Positions 12,001 to 12,877 of a stretch of 12,877 nt of DNA are shown piece after piece. The stretch lies in the NCBI GenBank assembly GCA_958435885.1, contig CAUBHZ010000018.1, positions 1 through 12,877 on the forward strand. The letters are read 5' to 3'. Source of the stretch: an uncultured Intestinimonas sp. Its GTDB lineage: Bacteria > Bacillota_A > Clostridia > Oscillospirales > Oscillospiraceae. Below the pieces are notes generated by a model. That model was not told the DNA's origin. It ran no database searches and saw only the letters and a program-made list of their open reading frames with translations. How positions within the stretch are numbered: the stretch's first letter is position 1; every line of letters starts with the position of its first letter. The position numbers were made by a program, and so were the translations under genes.

Positions 12001-12877
12001 ATGAATTTGTCTCGTAAATGGCTCAGCGAGTTCGTCACCGTGGACGCCGGTGACCGGGACTTCGCCGAGGCCATGACCCTCTCCGGCTCCAAGGTGGAGA
12101 TCACCACCGACCTGGGCGCCGAGATCTCCAACGTGGTGGTGGGCCGCGTCCTCTCCATGGAGCGCCACCCCAACTCCGACCACATGTGGATCTGCCAGAT
12201 CGACGTGGGCCAGGCCGAGCCCATCCAGATCGTCACCGGCGCCTGGAACGTCCACGTGGGCGACCTGGTCCCCGCCGCCCTCCACAAGTCCACCCTGCCC
12301 GGCGGCGTGAAGATCGAGAAGGGCAAGCTCCGGGGCGAGGTCTCCAACGGCATGATGTGCGGCCTCTCCGAGCTGGGCCTGGAGGAGCGCGACTTCCCCT
12401 ACGCCGCCATCGTCCCCGCCGCCATTCTGGGCGACTACAAGCCCCTGGACAAGGACAAGCCCTCCATCCCTGCCGACATCCAGCCCGGCCACAAGATCTA
12501 CGGCCCCGTGGTGGCGGCCAGGGTGACCGAGTGCACCACCCAGCCCGACGGCACCTTCCACACCTGCCTGGACCTGGGCGGCTCCACCGCCTCCCCCGAC
12601 ACCATCTGCCCCAACCTCCACGAGGGGGATCTGGTGGCCTACAACACCAAGACGGACGCCATCTGCACCCTGGACGACCTCCACGCCCAGCAGGCCGAGT
12701 TCCCCCACTGCATCCCCGACGGCATCTTCATCCTCCGGGAGGACTGCAAGCCCGGCGACGACCTGAAGCCGGTCATTGGCATGGACGACCACGTGGTGGA
12801 GTTCGAGATCACCCCCAACCGTCCCGACTGCCTGTCCGTCATCGGCCTGGCCCGGGAGGTGGCCGCCACCTACGACG
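12001..12877 (+). CDS. pheT: Phenylalanine-tRNA ligase beta subunit, N-terminal part
   Basis: The first 292 codons lie in the window; the gene continues past the right edge. The start ATG follows AGGGAG with a 9-base spacer. The N-terminus has the PheT opening MNLSRKWLSEFV and an OB-fold tRNA-binding domain (about 44-115, with VVVGRVLSMERHPNSDHMWI, then IVTGAWNV and GVKIEKGKLRG). SNGMMCGLSELGL is at 115-127. VVEFEITPNRPDCLS at 265-279 and GLAREVAA are typical PheT core motifs. Between DFPYA (131-135) and EFPHC (234-238) there is extra sequence of about 100 residues absent from standard PheT. Confidence 0.96.
   Translation, partial: MNLSRKWLSEFVTVDAGDRDFAEAMTLSGSKVEITTDLGAEISNVVVGRVLSMERHPNSDHMWICQIDVGQAEPIQIVTGAWNVHVGDLVPAALHKSTLPGGVKIEKGKLRGEVSNGMMCGLSELGLEERDFPYAAIVPAAILGDYKPLDKDKPSIPADIQPGHKIYGPVVAARVTECTTQPDGTFHTCLDLGGSTASPDTICPNLHEGDLVAYNTKTDAICTLDDLHAQQAEFPHCIPDGIFILREDCKPGDDLKPVIGMDDHVVEFEITPNRPDCLSVIGLAREVAATYD

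Overview
The window is a GC-rich stretch of a low-GC-lineage Firmicute chromosome. It most resembles the Oscillospiraceae type (Flavonifractor/Lawsonibacter-like gut Clostridia). That placement is inferred from several things together: GC-rich codon use, an FMN riboswitch ahead of ribU, a T-box ahead of pheST, a PadR/DUF2812 pair, a Bacillus-type LexA box, and an alr-ndoA gene order that parallels Bacillus and Clostridioides. No mobile element, CRISPR array, tRNA or rRNA was seen.

Layout. (a) 1-247: the 5' end of a leftward SLOG/DUF1273 gene with a strong promoter, a LexA-like box, and the divergent promoter of ribU. (b) 248-1261: an FMN riboswitch, a foldable leader, ribU (riboflavin ECF transporter S component) and a terminator. 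(c) 1268-2855: a self-regulated-looking padR-DUF2812 operon whose promoter is embedded in repeated CGATATCG palindromes. (d) 2865-4235: a LexA box over a good promoter, then dinB (DNA polymerase IV), ending in a long bidirectional terminator. (e) 4269-10212: a leftward gene cluster transcribed from a near-consensus promoter at 10184-10212. Its order is MATE transporter, nnr (NAD(P)HX repair), a lipoprotein in the YdcC/GerS position, alr (alanine racemase), ndoA (MazF-type RNase), and a secreted protein of unknown function. (f) 10220-12877: a Phe-type T-box riboswitch, a short inorganic pyrophosphatase-like gene, pheS, and a pheT that runs off the end.

The genes are mostly household functions: vitamin uptake, translesion repair, metabolite repair, cell-wall D-alanine, an mRNA interferase, and phenylalanyl-tRNA synthetase. 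The regulation is the richer part. There are two ligand-sensing RNA leaders (FMN and tRNA-Phe), two LexA-like boxes, a palindromic PadR operator, and possible MazF target pentamers (UACAU) in leaders next to the ndoA gene.

The more unusual points are these: a LexA-like box in front of a SLOG-family gene; no recognisable antitoxin gene beside ndoA, with only a 34-codon candidate ORF in that slot; a pyrophosphatase-like gene placed under T-box control with pheST; and an insertion of about 100 residues in PheT. I saw no clearly new multi-gene system.
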